Shown piece by piece: positions 34,211-42,935 of a DNA stretch of 64,000 nucleotides. Position 1 is the first letter of the stretch; every line of letters starts with the position of its first letter. This stretch comes from Paenibacillus dokdonensis (GTDB lineage Bacteria > Bacillota > Bacilli > Paenibacillales > Paenibacillaceae): positions 1,130,079 to 1,194,078 of the forward strand of contig NZ_STGQ01000002.1 in assembly GCF_004916975.1 (NCBI RefSeq), written 5' to 3'. Both the position numbers and the translations under genes were made by a program. The notes beneath the pieces are model-generated. The model did no database searches. It had not been told where the DNA came from and saw only the letters and a program-made list of their open reading frames with translations.

Positions 34211-35971
34211 ATGAATCCAAAGTTAAAAAAACCGAAGTTTAAAGAATCACATGCGAAGGCATTCAAGCGTTTTGGAACAGGTATGACAGCAGCGATGTTG
34301 GCGGGCTCACTGCTTGCCGGCTGCAGCAGCGGGGAGAAAACAGCCGTGCCTTTAGAACAGCAAACGGGTCAGGATACAGGTGTGAAGCAGACGGAGCCAT
34401 CAGACAAATCACAGGTGAAAGGGGCATCCGCTTCCGAGAACGGAAAAGGGACGCAAGCCGCAATTCATGAGCAGTCCTCGACCGTGTATTACGAGGTATT
34501 CGTCCGGTCTTTTTATGATTCAAATGGAGACGGGATCGGCGATCTCAAGGGATTGACGGAGAAGCTGGACTATCTCAATGACGGCAATCCGGATACCCAT
34601 GATGATTTGGGAGTAGGCGGAATCTGGCTGATGCCGGTCAATCCGTCGCCAAGCTATCATGGCTATGGTATTACCGATTACCGGAATATTAATCCCGATT
34701 ACGGAACGCTGGAGGACATGAAAAAGCTGGTGGAGGAAGCGCATAAGCGTGGAATCAAGGTCATTATGGACCTTGTTGTCAATCATACCAGTGTGAAGCA
34801 TCCATGGTTTCTTGAGGCCAGCAAAGACAAAAACAGCAAATACCGCGATTGGTACGTATGGGCAGAGGACCAGGGAATCAGTCCATCGGGTACGAGCGCA
34901 GCCGGCAGCGGCAATCCGTGGTTTGAACGCGGCGGTACGCATTATCTCGGGACGTTCTGGGAAGGTATGCCTGATCTCAATTTCGATAATCCGGAAGTCC
35001 GCAAGGAAATTGAAAACATCGGCCAGTTCTGGTTGAAGCTTGGCATTGACGGTTTTCGGGTGGATGGAGCCAAGCATATTTACGAGAACCTGCAAAGCGA
35101 TCGCGGTACGGCAACCACAGCCAAAAACACCGCATGGTGGCAGGAATTCCGCAGCAGCATGGATAGCGTGAACAAGGAAGCCTATATGGTCGGTGAGATA
35201 TGGGAGAAGTCAGCAGCGGTTGTCGCCCCATATTTGGACGGCGCGTTCAATTCTGCCTTTGACTTTAACCTCGCGGACAGCATAATCAGTGCGGTCAAGC
35301 AGGAGAAGGATAATAATCTTGGCTTTACGCTGGAACGAACCAACCAGTTCTACATGGACAAATCCCAAAATCAATTCGTTGATGCCGTCTTTTTGTCCAA
35401 TCATGATCAGGACCGGGTGATGAGCCAGCTCGGTAAGGATACAAACCACGCCAAAATGGCGGCGGCACTGCTGCTCACGCTTCCAGGGAACCCGTTTATC
35501 TATTACGGTGAGGAAATTGGCATGCAGGGCGTAAAGCCCGATGAGCATATCCGCGAACCATTTGCCTGGACGAAGAGTGGCGGGGAAAAGGGACAGACCA
35601 CCTGGGAAAACCGGGCCGTCAGCGGTGCGGATCAAGCAACTTCCAATGTGGAGATCCAAACAAGGCAAGCGGATTCACTATTGTCCGCGTACCGGAACCT
35701 GATCCATTGGCGAAATGAGCTGCCTGCACTTCGGGATGGAGATTTGAAAAGCGTGGATACGAAAAATCCGGCAATCGTTTCTTTTGTGCGCAGAAGTGCA
35801 CAACAAACTGTGCTTGTTTTGCACAACCTGTCAGGTCAACCACAGGATATTCCGTTGGATTCAGCAGACCTGTCCTCTTTCGGGAAAATAATCAGAAACA
35901 GCAGCAGCACCGCGTCAATGCACAAAAATACTGTAATCCTTCCAGCTTATTCCACAGTCGTTTTACAATAA
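34211..35971 (+). CDS. Lipoprotein alpha-amylase, GH13 family
   Basis: 586 aa. The signal ends at lipobox LLAGC (Cys38), followed by a roughly 50-residue hydrophilic linker, so the enzyme is tethered to the outer face of the membrane. The GH13 barrel begins near residue 91 (VYYEVFVRSF). Catalytic residues are Asp285 (GFRVDGAKH), Glu329 (MVGEIWE) and Asp399 (SNHDQDR); NHT in DLVVNHTSVKH is conserved region I. It would cut starch or dextrins into maltodextrins for the MdxEFG importer encoded just downstream. Length and lipoprotein form resemble Thermotoga AmyA-type enzymes. Separate promoter regions with operators precede it and mdxE. Confidence 0.9.
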   Translation: MNPKLKKPKFKESHAKAFKRFGTGMTAAMLAGSLLAGCSSGEKTAVPLEQQTGQDTGVKQTEPSDKSQVKGASASENGKGTQAAIHEQSSTVYYEVFVRSFYDSNGDGIGDLKGLTEKLDYLNDGNPDTHDDLGVGGIWLMPVNPSPSYHGYGITDYRNINPDYGTLEDMKKLVEEAHKRGIKVIMDLVVNHTSVKHPWFLEASKDKNSKYRDWYVWAEDQGISPSGTSAAGSGNPWFERGGTHYLGTFWEGMPDLNFDNPEVRKEIENIGQFWLKLGIDGFRVDGAKHIYENLQSDRGTATTAKNTAWWQEFRSSMDSVNKEAYMVGEIWEKSAAVVAPYLDGAFNSAFDFNLADSIISAVKQEKDNNLGFTLERTNQFYMDKSQNQFVDAVFLSNHDQDRVMSQLGKDTNHAKMAAALLLTLPGNPFIYYGEEIGMQGVKPDEHIREPFAWTKSGGEKGQTTWENRAVSGADQATSNVEIQTRQADSLLSAYRNLIHWRNELPALRDGDLKSVDTKNPAIVSFVRRSAQQTVLVLHNLSGQPQDIPLDSADLSSFGKIIRNSSSTASMHKNTVILPAYSTVVLQ

Positions 35972-36060
35972 TACAAGATGAAATTAACAGGAATCATGTG
36001 ATATTTGGAGATATTCCTAGATAATAACCGTAGAATGGGCATATATGGCTTAAAATACAC

Positions 36061-36101
36061 TGTGCAAACGTTTTTACAAAATATTACGCATTGTGTATGA
36101 T
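36061..36101 (+). promoter_or_regulatory. mdxEFG promoter with overlapping operator
   Basis: TTTACA (36073-36078) and TATGAT (36096-36101) are 17 bp apart. TGTGCAAACGTTTTTACA (36061-36078) covers the -35, matching the sites before pgmB and the amylase gene. Confidence 0.65.
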
Positions 36102-36186
36102 AAACGCATGATTAAAGCGCTTACCTGACAAATTATTCATGAGATATGGTCTAAATACATACAAAAGAGATCAGTCATCCTTTTTG

Positions 36187-36201
36187 TGAAATCGTTTGCG
36201 C
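36187..36201 (+). promoter_or_regulatory. Second operator or cre-like site in the mdxE leader
   Basis: TGAAATCGTTTGCGC lies about 90 bp after the promoter and 50 bp before the start codon. It is close to the CcpA cre consensus (TGWAANCGNTNWCA) and to the reverse form of the MalR-like site, so it may act as a roadblock or loop partner. Confidence 0.5.
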
Positions 36202-36250
36202 TGTAATCGGATGCGTACAAGTTTATATCTTGGAGAGGGGTTATTTTGAA

Positions 36251-37573
36251 ATGAAAATAAAACAGGTTATGGCACTGGCTGCAACGCTGACCATGGCATT
36301 CTCAATTACAGCATGCGGCAGCTCAAGTAAGACTGCAGAGGAGCCGGCAACGTCCGGCACCAATACAGATACAACAGCGCCTGCTACGGATAACAAGGAT
36401 GAATCCACAACCACTGAGGCTTTGAAGCCTGAGGATGGAGCTTCGATCGTTGTTTGGGAAAGTAAAGACGAGAGAGCGTACACGGACGAGATCGCAAAAC
36501 AATTCACTGCAAAATATAACGTGCCTGTCAAAATCGAAGAAGTAGCACCGACGGACCAAGTTACGAAGCTGTCCCAGGACGGACCTTCGGGCCTTGCTGC
36601 TGACGTTGTCATTTTCCCGCATGATAACCTGGGCAGAGCCGTGGAAGCAGGACTTTTGCTTGCAAACGATACATTTAAAGATGAAACGACCAAGAACAAT
36701 ACTGAGGCTTCCATTCAAGGCGTAACTTATGACGGTACGCTGTATGGATATCCAAGAGCGGCTGAAACCTATGCCCTGTACTACAATAAGTCCATTGTAA
36801 AAGAAGCTCCAAAATCGTTTGAAGACGTCATCGCCTTCGGTAAAACATTTACGGATAACGCGAAGAAAAAATACGCCATCATGTGGGAAACGGGCAATAT
36901 GTACTTCAACTATCCGTTCATCGCAACGACCGGCGGATACATTTTCGGCAAGAACGGCACCGACAAAGACGATATCGGCATCAACAACGAAGGCGCTTTG
37001 GAAAGCTTGAAAGTATACCAGGAACTGAAATCCATTCTGCCTGTGAAGAGCGGCGACATCAATCCGGATATCAAACGCAGTTTGTTTAACTCCGGCGACG
37101 TAGCCATGGATATCAACGGACCATGGGAGCTTGGCGGCTATAAGAAAGCCCTCGGTGATAATCTGGGCATCGCTCCGATTCCGTCTATCGGAGGCAAAAC
37201 GGCTATTTCTTTCTCCGGCATCAAAGCTTGGTATGTAAACTCGTTTACGAAGTATCCAAACGCATCCCAATTATTCGCTGAATTTGCATCGACCAAAGAT
37301 GCTCAATTGCTGCTGAACGAAAAAGTCGGCTCCATCCCTACGAACAATGAAGCTCTGGAAGCCGACCAAATCAAAAACGATCCATATGTATCCGCATTTG
37401 CAGAGCAAGCCAAAAACTCTCAGCCAATGCCTTCCATTCCTGAAATGGGCAACGTATGGAGCCCTGTGAACGCAGCTCTTCCAGAAATTTGGGATAACAA
37501 CATGGATCCAAAAACAGCCATGGATAAGGCTGCACAGCAAATCAAAGATTTGAACAACGGCGCCACCAAGTAA
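36251..37573 (+). CDS. mdxE: Maltodextrin-binding lipoprotein
   Basis: 440 aa from the ATG at 36251, after GGAGAGGGG. Lipobox SITAC (Cys22), a Thr/Asp-rich linker to about residue 60, then a solute-binding family 1 domain. ASIVVWESKDERAYTDEIA opens the domain as in MalE/MdxE; FPHDNLGRAVEAGLL, YGYPRAAETYALYYNKS and WELGGYKKALG are conserved maltodextrin-binder features. It feeds the MdxF/MdxG permease encoded downstream. A strong 12-bp stem-loop follows its stop codon, which could favour high levels of the binding protein. Confidence 0.92.
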   Translation: MKIKQVMALAATLTMAFSITACGSSSKTAEEPATSGTNTDTTAPATDNKDESTTTEALKPEDGASIVVWESKDERAYTDEIAKQFTAKYNVPVKIEEVAPTDQVTKLSQDGPSGLAADVVIFPHDNLGRAVEAGLLLANDTFKDETTKNNTEASIQGVTYDGTLYGYPRAAETYALYYNKSIVKEAPKSFEDVIAFGKTFTDNAKKKYAIMWETGNMYFNYPFIATTGGYIFGKNGTDKDDIGINNEGALESLKVYQELKSILPVKSGDINPDIKRSLFNSGDVAMDINGPWELGGYKKALGDNLGIAPIPSIGGKTAISFSGIKAWYVNSFTKYPNASQLFAEFASTKDAQLLLNEKVGSIPTNNEALEADQIKNDPYVSAFAEQAKNSQPMPSIPEMGNVWSPVNAALPEIWDNNMDPKTAMDKAAQQIKDLNNGATK

Positions 37574-37605
37574 TCAATGCAATGGTTTGAAAATAATGAT
37601 GAACC

Positions 37606-37632
37606 CACCCGCCGCTCGGTGAGCGGCGGGTG
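37606..37632 (+). other. Intra-operon stem-loop between mdxE and mdxF
   Basis: CACCCGCCGCTC (37606-37617) is perfectly complementary to GAGCGGCGGGTG (37621-37632) with a 3-nt loop and no T-tract. It is likely an mRNA 3'-stabilising or partial attenuation element that raises mdxE over the permease genes. Confidence 0.7.
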
Positions 37633-37738
37633 ATTCACCTTAGAAGGCGTTTGGGCTGCAAGGGATATGCAGTAAAGACGGTTTTCCTACGTAGCGTTGA
37701 GTTCGTTTTTCTTAGAATTCGGGGAGGGGAGAGGGCTG

Positions 37739-39040
37739 ATGCAAAGGCACCGCAGTAAGGCAACGATACTGTCGATTTTAAGCATGGGACTGGGACAAAT
37801 ATATAACCGCCAGTTCATCAAGGGCGTCATTTTCCTGCTTGTCGAGGCTTGGGGGATTTTTTATTTCAGCGGAAATTTAGGCAGATCTTTATGGGGGATC
37901 GTCACACTCGGAGATGCACCCCGGAGACTGGTCAAAGGCAAGTGGCTTGATGGGGACCACTCCATTTTTATTTTGGTCCAAAGCTTGATTACGCTTTTAT
38001 TTTTTGTTTTGTTTATCATCTTGTACATCATGAATGTCCGGGATGCCTACAAAACGGCGCAAAACCGGGAAAAAGGCATAAAGCCTAACAGCTTTAAGCA
38101 GTCGGTCCGGTACATTATGGACTATAAATTCGCGCAGTCTTTTCTGAGCCTGCCTGCGATCGGTATTTTGTTTTTTACGATCATGCCGATCATTTTTATG
38201 ATCATGCTGGCATTTACGAACTATTCGGCACCGAATCATATTCCTCCGGCTAAACTCGTCGATTGGGTAGGATTTCAGACTTTCCGGGATCTGTTAACCC
38301 TCAAGACGTGGAGCCATACCTTTTTCGGCGTTCTGAGCTGGACTATTATCTGGGCAATTCTGTCCACATTTACCACCTATTTGGGCGGCCTGCTCGTGGC
38401 GCTTTTGATTAACCAGCAGGGCATCAAATTCAAGGGGCTGTGGCGGACGATTCTGGTTATTCCTTATGCAATCCCGCAGCTGATCTCGCTGCTTGTCATG
38501 AGAAACATGTTTAACGGCCAGTTCGGCCCGATCAACCAATATCTCGGATATTTGGGGTTAGGCGGCCTGCCATGGCTAACAGACCCATTTTGGGCTAAAG
38601 TCACCGTCATTGTCGTCAACATGTGGGTTGGTATTCCGGTTTCCATGATTTTGATCATGGGGGTACTGACGACGATTCCGAAGGATATGTACGAAGCGGC
38701 AGATATCGACGGCGCAAGCGGGTATCAAAAGTTCCGCATCGTGACGCTGCCGATGATACTGTTCTCGACGGCGCCTACATTGATCATGCAGTTTGCAGGC
38801 AATATCAACAACTTCGGCGCCATTTATCTGTTAACGAACGGGAATCCCGTCGTCGGGGACTACCAATATGCGGGTGCGACGGATCTGCTCGTAACCTGGC
38901 TGTATAAACTGACGCTGGATCAGAATAAATACAATATGGCTTCCGCCGTCGGCATCATTATATTCCTGATCATTGCTACGTTCTCTATCTATAACTATCG
39001 CCGGACCAAGTCATTTAAAGAGGAGGATATGATCCAATGA
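37739..39040 (+). CDS. mdxF: Maltodextrin ABC transporter permease MdxF
   Basis: 433 aa, starting at the ATG at 37739 behind a GGAGGGGAGAGGG stretch; the length equals that of Bacillus MdxF. An N-terminal extension with two hydrophobic segments (SILSMGLGQIYNRQFIKG) precedes the MalF-type permease body (about 125-430, six helices). The EAA loop is seen near residues 335-355 (YEAADIDGASGYQKFRIVTLP). It forms the channel together with MdxG. The operon contains no ATPase gene, so a shared MsmX-type ATPase encoded elsewhere is expected. Confidence 0.93.
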   Translation: MQRHRSKATILSILSMGLGQIYNRQFIKGVIFLLVEAWGIFYFSGNLGRSLWGIVTLGDAPRRLVKGKWLDGDHSIFILVQSLITLLFFVLFIILYIMNVRDAYKTAQNREKGIKPNSFKQSVRYIMDYKFAQSFLSLPAIGILFFTIMPIIFMIMLAFTNYSAPNHIPPAKLVDWVGFQTFRDLLTLKTWSHTFFGVLSWTIIWAILSTFTTYLGGLLVALLINQQGIKFKGLWRTILVIPYAIPQLISLLVMRNMFNGQFGPINQYLGYLGLGGLPWLTDPFWAKVTVIVVNMWVGIPVSMILIMGVLTTIPKDMYEAADIDGASGYQKFRIVTLPMILFSTAPTLIMQFAGNINNFGAIYLLTNGNPVVGDYQYAGATDLLVTWLYKLTLDQNKYNMASAVGIIIFLIIATFSIYNYRRTKSFKEEDMIQ

Positions 39041-39882
39041 GCGGACGTAAAGTGAAAAAAGGCTTCCGTTTGGGGCTGAGCTATATCATTTTAATCATCA
39101 TGTCGGTAGTTGCGATCTATCCTGCGCTCTGGGTGCTCCTGGGATCATTCCGGTCCGGTAAATCGTTGTACAGCAAAACCCTGATTCCAGAGAGTTTAAC
39201 GCTGGATCATTACCGGGAATTGTTTCATTCCAAAAGCATTTTGTTTGGCCAATGGTATATGAATACCCTGAAAATCGCCATATTGTCCATGATTATCGGT
39301 GTACTGCTCACCCTGTTGACCAGTTATGCGGTTTCACGTTTCCGCTTCCGCGGACGCAAAACGGCATTGTCGACGGTTTTGATCCTCGGAATGTTCCCGG
39401 GATTCATGAGCATGATCGCCATCTACCTTTTACTTAAGGAATGGCATTTGCTCGATACACATCTGGCGCTCATTATTGTATATGCAGCCGGTGCTCCTCT
39501 CGGAGGGACATTTATCGCCAAAGGGTTTTTGGACACCATTCCGCGCACGCTGGACGAGGCAGCCAAAATCGACGGAGCGAGCAACTGGATGATTTTCACG
39601 CGGATTATCCTGCCGCTGTCGAAGCCGATGATTACTTATTTGGCGCTGACGCAGTTCGTTGGACCTTGGGTTGATTATATTTTTGCGAGGCTCGTACTGC
39701 GGACGAAGGAAAACTGGACGCTTGCGGTCGGCTTGTATGATATGGTTGCCTCGAATCAGAATACGAACTTCCCGGCGTTTGCCGCAGGGTCTGTTCTTAT
39801 TGCAATTCCAATCACCATCCTGTTTATTTTCCTGCAACGTTTGCTTGTAGACGGATTAACATCGGGTGCCAGCAAAGGCTAA
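39037..39882 (+). CDS. mdxG: Maltodextrin ABC transporter permease MdxG
   Basis: 281 aa MalG-type permease with six helices. The EAA loop appears as LDEAAKIDGASNWMIFTRIILP (key residues E-A-A, D-G-A). Its ATG overlaps the mdxF stop (ATGA). A terminator follows. It is the second membrane subunit of the importer and contacts the shared ATPase. Confidence 0.94.
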   Translation: MSGRKVKKGFRLGLSYIILIIMSVVAIYPALWVLLGSFRSGKSLYSKTLIPESLTLDHYRELFHSKSILFGQWYMNTLKIAILSMIIGVLLTLLTSYAVSRFRFRGRKTALSTVLILGMFPGFMSMIAIYLLLKEWHLLDTHLALIIVYAAGAPLGGTFIAKGFLDTIPRTLDEAAKIDGASNWMIFTRIILPLSKPMITYLALTQFVGPWVDYIFARLVLRTKENWTLAVGLYDMVASNQNTNFPAFAAGSVLIAIPITILFIFLQRLLVDGLTSGASKG

Positions 39883-39904
39883 ACTGCACATATGACAACA
39901 AGGT

Positions 39905-39950
39905 AAAAAGGTACAGCTGCTGTATTACATGCACGCTGTACCTTTTTTTT
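39905..39950 (+). terminator. Terminator of the mdxEFG operon
   Basis: AAAAAGGTACAGC (39905-39917) pairs with GCTGTACCTTTTT (39935-39947), followed by more T. Confidence 0.92.
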
Positions 39951-40048
39951 GGCTGAAACAAGGAGGAGCTATTTTAGTGAAATCCAGCTTTAGGTTACAA
40001 TAGTTTCCATAAAGAGTCTAAGGGGTTCTTGTACAGGGGGAAAGGTTT

Positions 40049-40555
40049 ATGAAGGCTATATATGATACCGGACGCATCATACTGCGTGCATTTGAGGATA
40101 CAGATGCGGAAGCCGCCAAGAAGTTCTGGGGAGACGAAGAAGTCATGCGCTACTGCCTTGGCGCTGCCCCGCATGATAAGCTGCCTTTGATCTTAAAGGC
40201 GTACCGCGAATGTCATGAAGCAAAGGGCTTATCCGTTTACGCCGTTGTGGAGAAAGAAACGGAAACGGTCATGGGTGCCTGCGGCTTTAATGTATCTGGG
40301 GAAATTCAAGAGGTCGAACTTATCTATCATTTTGCCAAGTCCAGCTGGGGAAAGGGATATGCGACCGAAGCGGCGAAGGCCTGCCTGGAAATTGCCAGAG
40401 GAAATAGCGGCGTGAAACGCATTCATGCCTCTGTTGATCCGAATAACCTGGATTCTTACAAGATTCTTGAGAAAATCGGTTTCGTATATGCAGGCAAGGA
40501 GTGGTTCGAGGATACAGCGCAAGAAGAATCGGTCTATGAAATGAGACTGGGATGA
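40049..40555 (+). CDS. GNAT-family N-acetyltransferase
   Basis: 168 aa of the RimJ/RimL-like GNAT type (Acetyltransf_3). It begins with TGRIILRAFEDTDAEAAKKF; the acetyl-CoA-binding motif A is in WGKGYATEAAKACLEIA and motif B in VDPNNLDSYKILEKIGF. These enzymes acetylate protein N-termini, antibiotics or small amines. The substrate is unknown. It lies just before the NarL-type two-component genes with which it nearly abuts, but no functional link is evident. Confidence 0.88.
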   Translation: MKAIYDTGRIILRAFEDTDAEAAKKFWGDEEVMRYCLGAAPHDKLPLILKAYRECHEAKGLSVYAVVEKETETVMGACGFNVSGEIQEVELIYHFAKSSWGKGYATEAAKACLEIARGNSGVKRIHASVDPNNLDSYKILEKIGFVYAGKEWFEDTAQEESVYEMRLG

Positions 40556-40620
40556 TTGAATTCCCCCCTTCCAATAAAATACATCCTTCGGTTACAATAA
40601 TGACCACAAGGGGGTGTATG

Positions 40621-41343
40621 ATGAAAATTCGTGTATTGATTGCTGATGACAATTCATTCATCCGGGAAGGGATGAAGATTATTCTGAATACATTCGGGGA
40701 ATTTGAAGTGCTTGCTACGGTTGGTGATGGCCAGGAGGCTGTAGATTACTGCCGTTCGCATGAAGTGGATGTCGCTCTGCTGGATGTGCGGATGCCGAAT
40801 ATGAACGGTGTAGAAGCCACGAGGCTGATCAACGAGCAGACAGCAACCAAGCCGCTTATTCTGACCACGTTCGAAGATGATGAATATATTCTGGATGCCA
40901 TCCGCTTCGGTGCGAAGGGATATCTGCTAAAGAACAACGATCCGGAGCGGATCCGCGATGCGATTAAGAGTGTACATAACGGTCACAGCGTCCTCCAGGA
41001 CGTAGTGCTGGATAAGCTGAAATCCCAGATGCTTGGCGGCCAGGAGCCTAAAGTTGGCAATTGTCCCAGCCTGTCTGCTGCCGAAGGAAAACAAAAACAG
41101 GGCGATCATCCGGAGAAGGATGGCTCCCATGCCGCGAGTCCTTTCGACCGCAGTCAATTTACGGAGCGGGAATTGGGTGTCATGTCCCTGATTGCGCAGG
41201 GGCTGTCCAACAAGGAAATCTCAAAGGAATTGTTTATTTCCGAAGGGACAACCGCCAATTATATCACGTCCATATTGAATAAAACGGCACTTTCGCACCG
41301 GACGCAGATCGCGATCTATTATCTGACGGGTAAAATCCGTTAG
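40621..41343 (+). CDS. NarL/FixJ-family response regulator
   Basis: 240 aa. The first ATG of the pair at 40618/40621 is too close to the AAGGGGG site, so 40621 is preferred. The receiver domain (1-120) has DD at 9-10, the phosphoacceptor Asp55 in ALLDVRMPN and the KG in GAKGYLLKN. The LuxR-type HTH spans about 178-238 (FTERELGVMSLIAQGLSNKE). The linker between them (about 132-177) is unusually long and charged (SAAEGKQKQGDHPEKDGSHA). The kinase gene follows 22 bp later. Likely targets include the ABC-2 exporter genes downstream, whose upstream region has tandem repeats. Confidence 0.9.
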   Translation: MKIRVLIADDNSFIREGMKIILNTFGEFEVLATVGDGQEAVDYCRSHEVDVALLDVRMPNMNGVEATRLINEQTATKPLILTTFEDDEYILDAIRFGAKGYLLKNNDPERIRDAIKSVHNGHSVLQDVVLDKLKSQMLGGQEPKVGNCPSLSAAEGKQKQGDHPEKDGSHAASPFDRSQFTERELGVMSLIAQGLSNKEISKELFISEGTTANYITSILNKTALSHRTQIAIYYLTGKIR

Positions 41344-41365
41344 GACGGAAAGGTCGTGATTGCAA

Positions 41366-42478
41366 ATGGAGCTATGGACTACCGGCACAAAGATCATATT
41401 GCTCATATATATCGTTATTATTACGTATTTTGGTTCTGATCAATCGGGTAGATGGTTAATCTTATTCTTTTTAATCTATATTGCCCTAAACCTGGTGCAG
41501 CATATTGTGAAGGATCCGCGGCTGAAGCAAGGTGTGCTTTTGCTTATTATTGCGTATGTTTTGGGCTGCGCATGGTATGAAGAGCCTAACTTTATCCTTT
41601 TACTCCCGCTAAATATGTATGAGATTGCTTCATTCCATATCCGGAATAAATATCCGGCCCTGCTGGCGGCGGCTCTACTGCCCGCCCTGTTCCTGCGAGA
41701 CCTTTTGCTGACGAACTATGCGTTTATTGCGTTGCTCAGTTTCTTGAATTACACACTGATCCGGCGGTATATGGACAAGGTGGACCGACAGGATGCGGCG
41801 ATCGACAGGATGCGGCATGATCTGCAGCGGCTGACAAAAAAGCAGAATGATAACTATGAATTTGCCCGCACCTCGGAATATATGGTGAAGCTGGAGGAGC
41901 GCAACCGCCTTGCGCAGGAAATCCATGACGGTCTCGGACATGCAATGACGGGAGCGCTGATTCAGATGGAAGCCGCCAAACGGCTTCTTGATAACGATCC
42001 TGCCACCGCTAGCGTGCTCCTTCAAAATGCGATTGGCATATCCAAAGAAGGTATTGAGGAAATCCGGTTGACGCTGAAAAACAATAAGCCTCTGGTGGAG
42101 CAGCTCGGACTGACGCGCCTGAAAGCAGCGGTGGAGTCCTTCGGAAATCAGGCGAATTTGCATACGAGTGTGGTCCATCATGGGGATATGAAGATCATTA
42201 CCCCGCTGCAGTGGAAGATCATCCATGAAAATGTAACCGAGTGCCTGACAAATGCCGCGAAATACGCTTCAGCCACCACGGTTCATGTGGAGGTCAGGGT
42301 CCTGAACCGCTTTATACAAGCTGTGGTATCCGATAACGGCCGGGGGACGGAGAAAATTGTAAAAGGGCTTGGCCTTCTTGGCATGGAAGAACGGACCGCA
42401 TCGGTGAATGGCACGGTGATTGCGGACGGGGCCTCGGGTTTTACCGTAACGACATTGATTCCCTATGGCCGGAGATGA
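41366..42478 (+). CDS. Sensor histidine kinase of the DesK/LiaS (HisKA_3) type
   Basis: 370 aa from the ATG at 41366; a TTG at 41360 with closer spacing to AAAGG (41349-41353) is an alternative start. Five to six helices form a compact membrane sensor (about 8-130) without a large outer loop, followed by a coiled coil (about 135-175). The phosphoacceptor His187 is in LAQEIHDGLGHAMTG, the HisKA_3 pattern. The ATPase part has ENVTECLTNAAKYA (N box) and VSDNGRGTEKIVKGLGLLGM (G boxes). It pairs with the NarL regulator upstream. The intramembrane-sensing architecture resembles cell-envelope stress kinases. Confidence 0.9.
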   Translation: MELWTTGTKIILLIYIVIITYFGSDQSGRWLILFFLIYIALNLVQHIVKDPRLKQGVLLLIIAYVLGCAWYEEPNFILLLPLNMYEIASFHIRNKYPALLAAALLPALFLRDLLLTNYAFIALLSFLNYTLIRRYMDKVDRQDAAIDRMRHDLQRLTKKQNDNYEFARTSEYMVKLEERNRLAQEIHDGLGHAMTGALIQMEAAKRLLDNDPATASVLLQNAIGISKEGIEEIRLTLKNNKPLVEQLGLTRLKAAVESFGNQANLHTSVVHHGDMKIITPLQWKIIHENVTECLTNAAKYASATTVHVEVRVLNRFIQAVVSDNGRGTEKIVKGLGLLGMEERTASVNGTVIADGASGFTVTTLIPYGRR

Positions 42479-42546
42479 AGAATATCATAGGCTTTTTATA
42501 CAAACCGCCCTGCTGACCGGTATGGAAATATGAAAATTCTCATATG

Positions 42547-42588
42547 AAAGGATGAACTTATGCACTGACATAAGGGCATCCTTTTTTC
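42547..42588 (+). terminator. Terminator after the NarL-type two-component genes
   Basis: AAAGGATG (42547-42554) pairs with CATCCTTT (42577-42584), with an inner TTATG/CATAA stem, followed by TTTTTT. Confidence 0.85.
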
Positions 42589-42893
42589 TTATGATATAAG
42601 CATGATACAGCAACAAAGAGATTACATCCTTATATCCAAAGAATATCCACCACTAGAAGCGGTCTGGCATCTGTGAGGCTACATCGATAAAGAGATTCTT
42701 ATGATATAAGCATGAACAGCAACAAAGAGATTACATCCTTATATCCAAAGAATATCCACCACTAGAAGCGGTCTGGCATCTGTGAGGCTGCATCGATAAA
42801 GAGATTCTTATGATATAAGCATGAAATGACCACAGAGCAACCGCATCCTTATATCCAAAGAAAATCCACATCTAAAAGCGGTCTGGCATTGAA
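42588..42893 (+). repeat. Three tandem direct repeats of about 110 bp
   Basis: Units begin at 42588, 42698 and 42807, each with CTTATGATATAAGCATGA. Units 1 and 2 (110 and 109 bp) differ by one indel and one substitution. Unit 3 (about 87 bp) is partial and more diverged but keeps CATCCTTATATCCAAAGAA and AAGCGGTCTGGCAT. Each unit starts with the dyad CTTAT-GAT-ATAAG. No ORF runs through the array. Confidence 0.9.
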
Positions 42894-42935
42894 GATATGG
42901 CATTAACAAAGAAAATGAATGGGAGTGAACGGAAC

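Larger units (their letters stand above)
42479..42935 (+). other. Intergenic region with terminator and tandem repeats before the first exporter
   Basis: 457 bp without a gene. It contains a terminator (42547-42588), then three direct repeats of about 110 bp running almost to the ABC ATPase start. A promoter for the exporter must lie within or directly after the repeats; TATGATATAAG in each unit is a -10 candidate, without a convincing -35. Confidence 0.7.

Noticed and set aside
42588-42893. CRISPR array
   Set aside because: Repeats are about 110 bp, contiguous and without unique spacers; there are no cas genes nearby.
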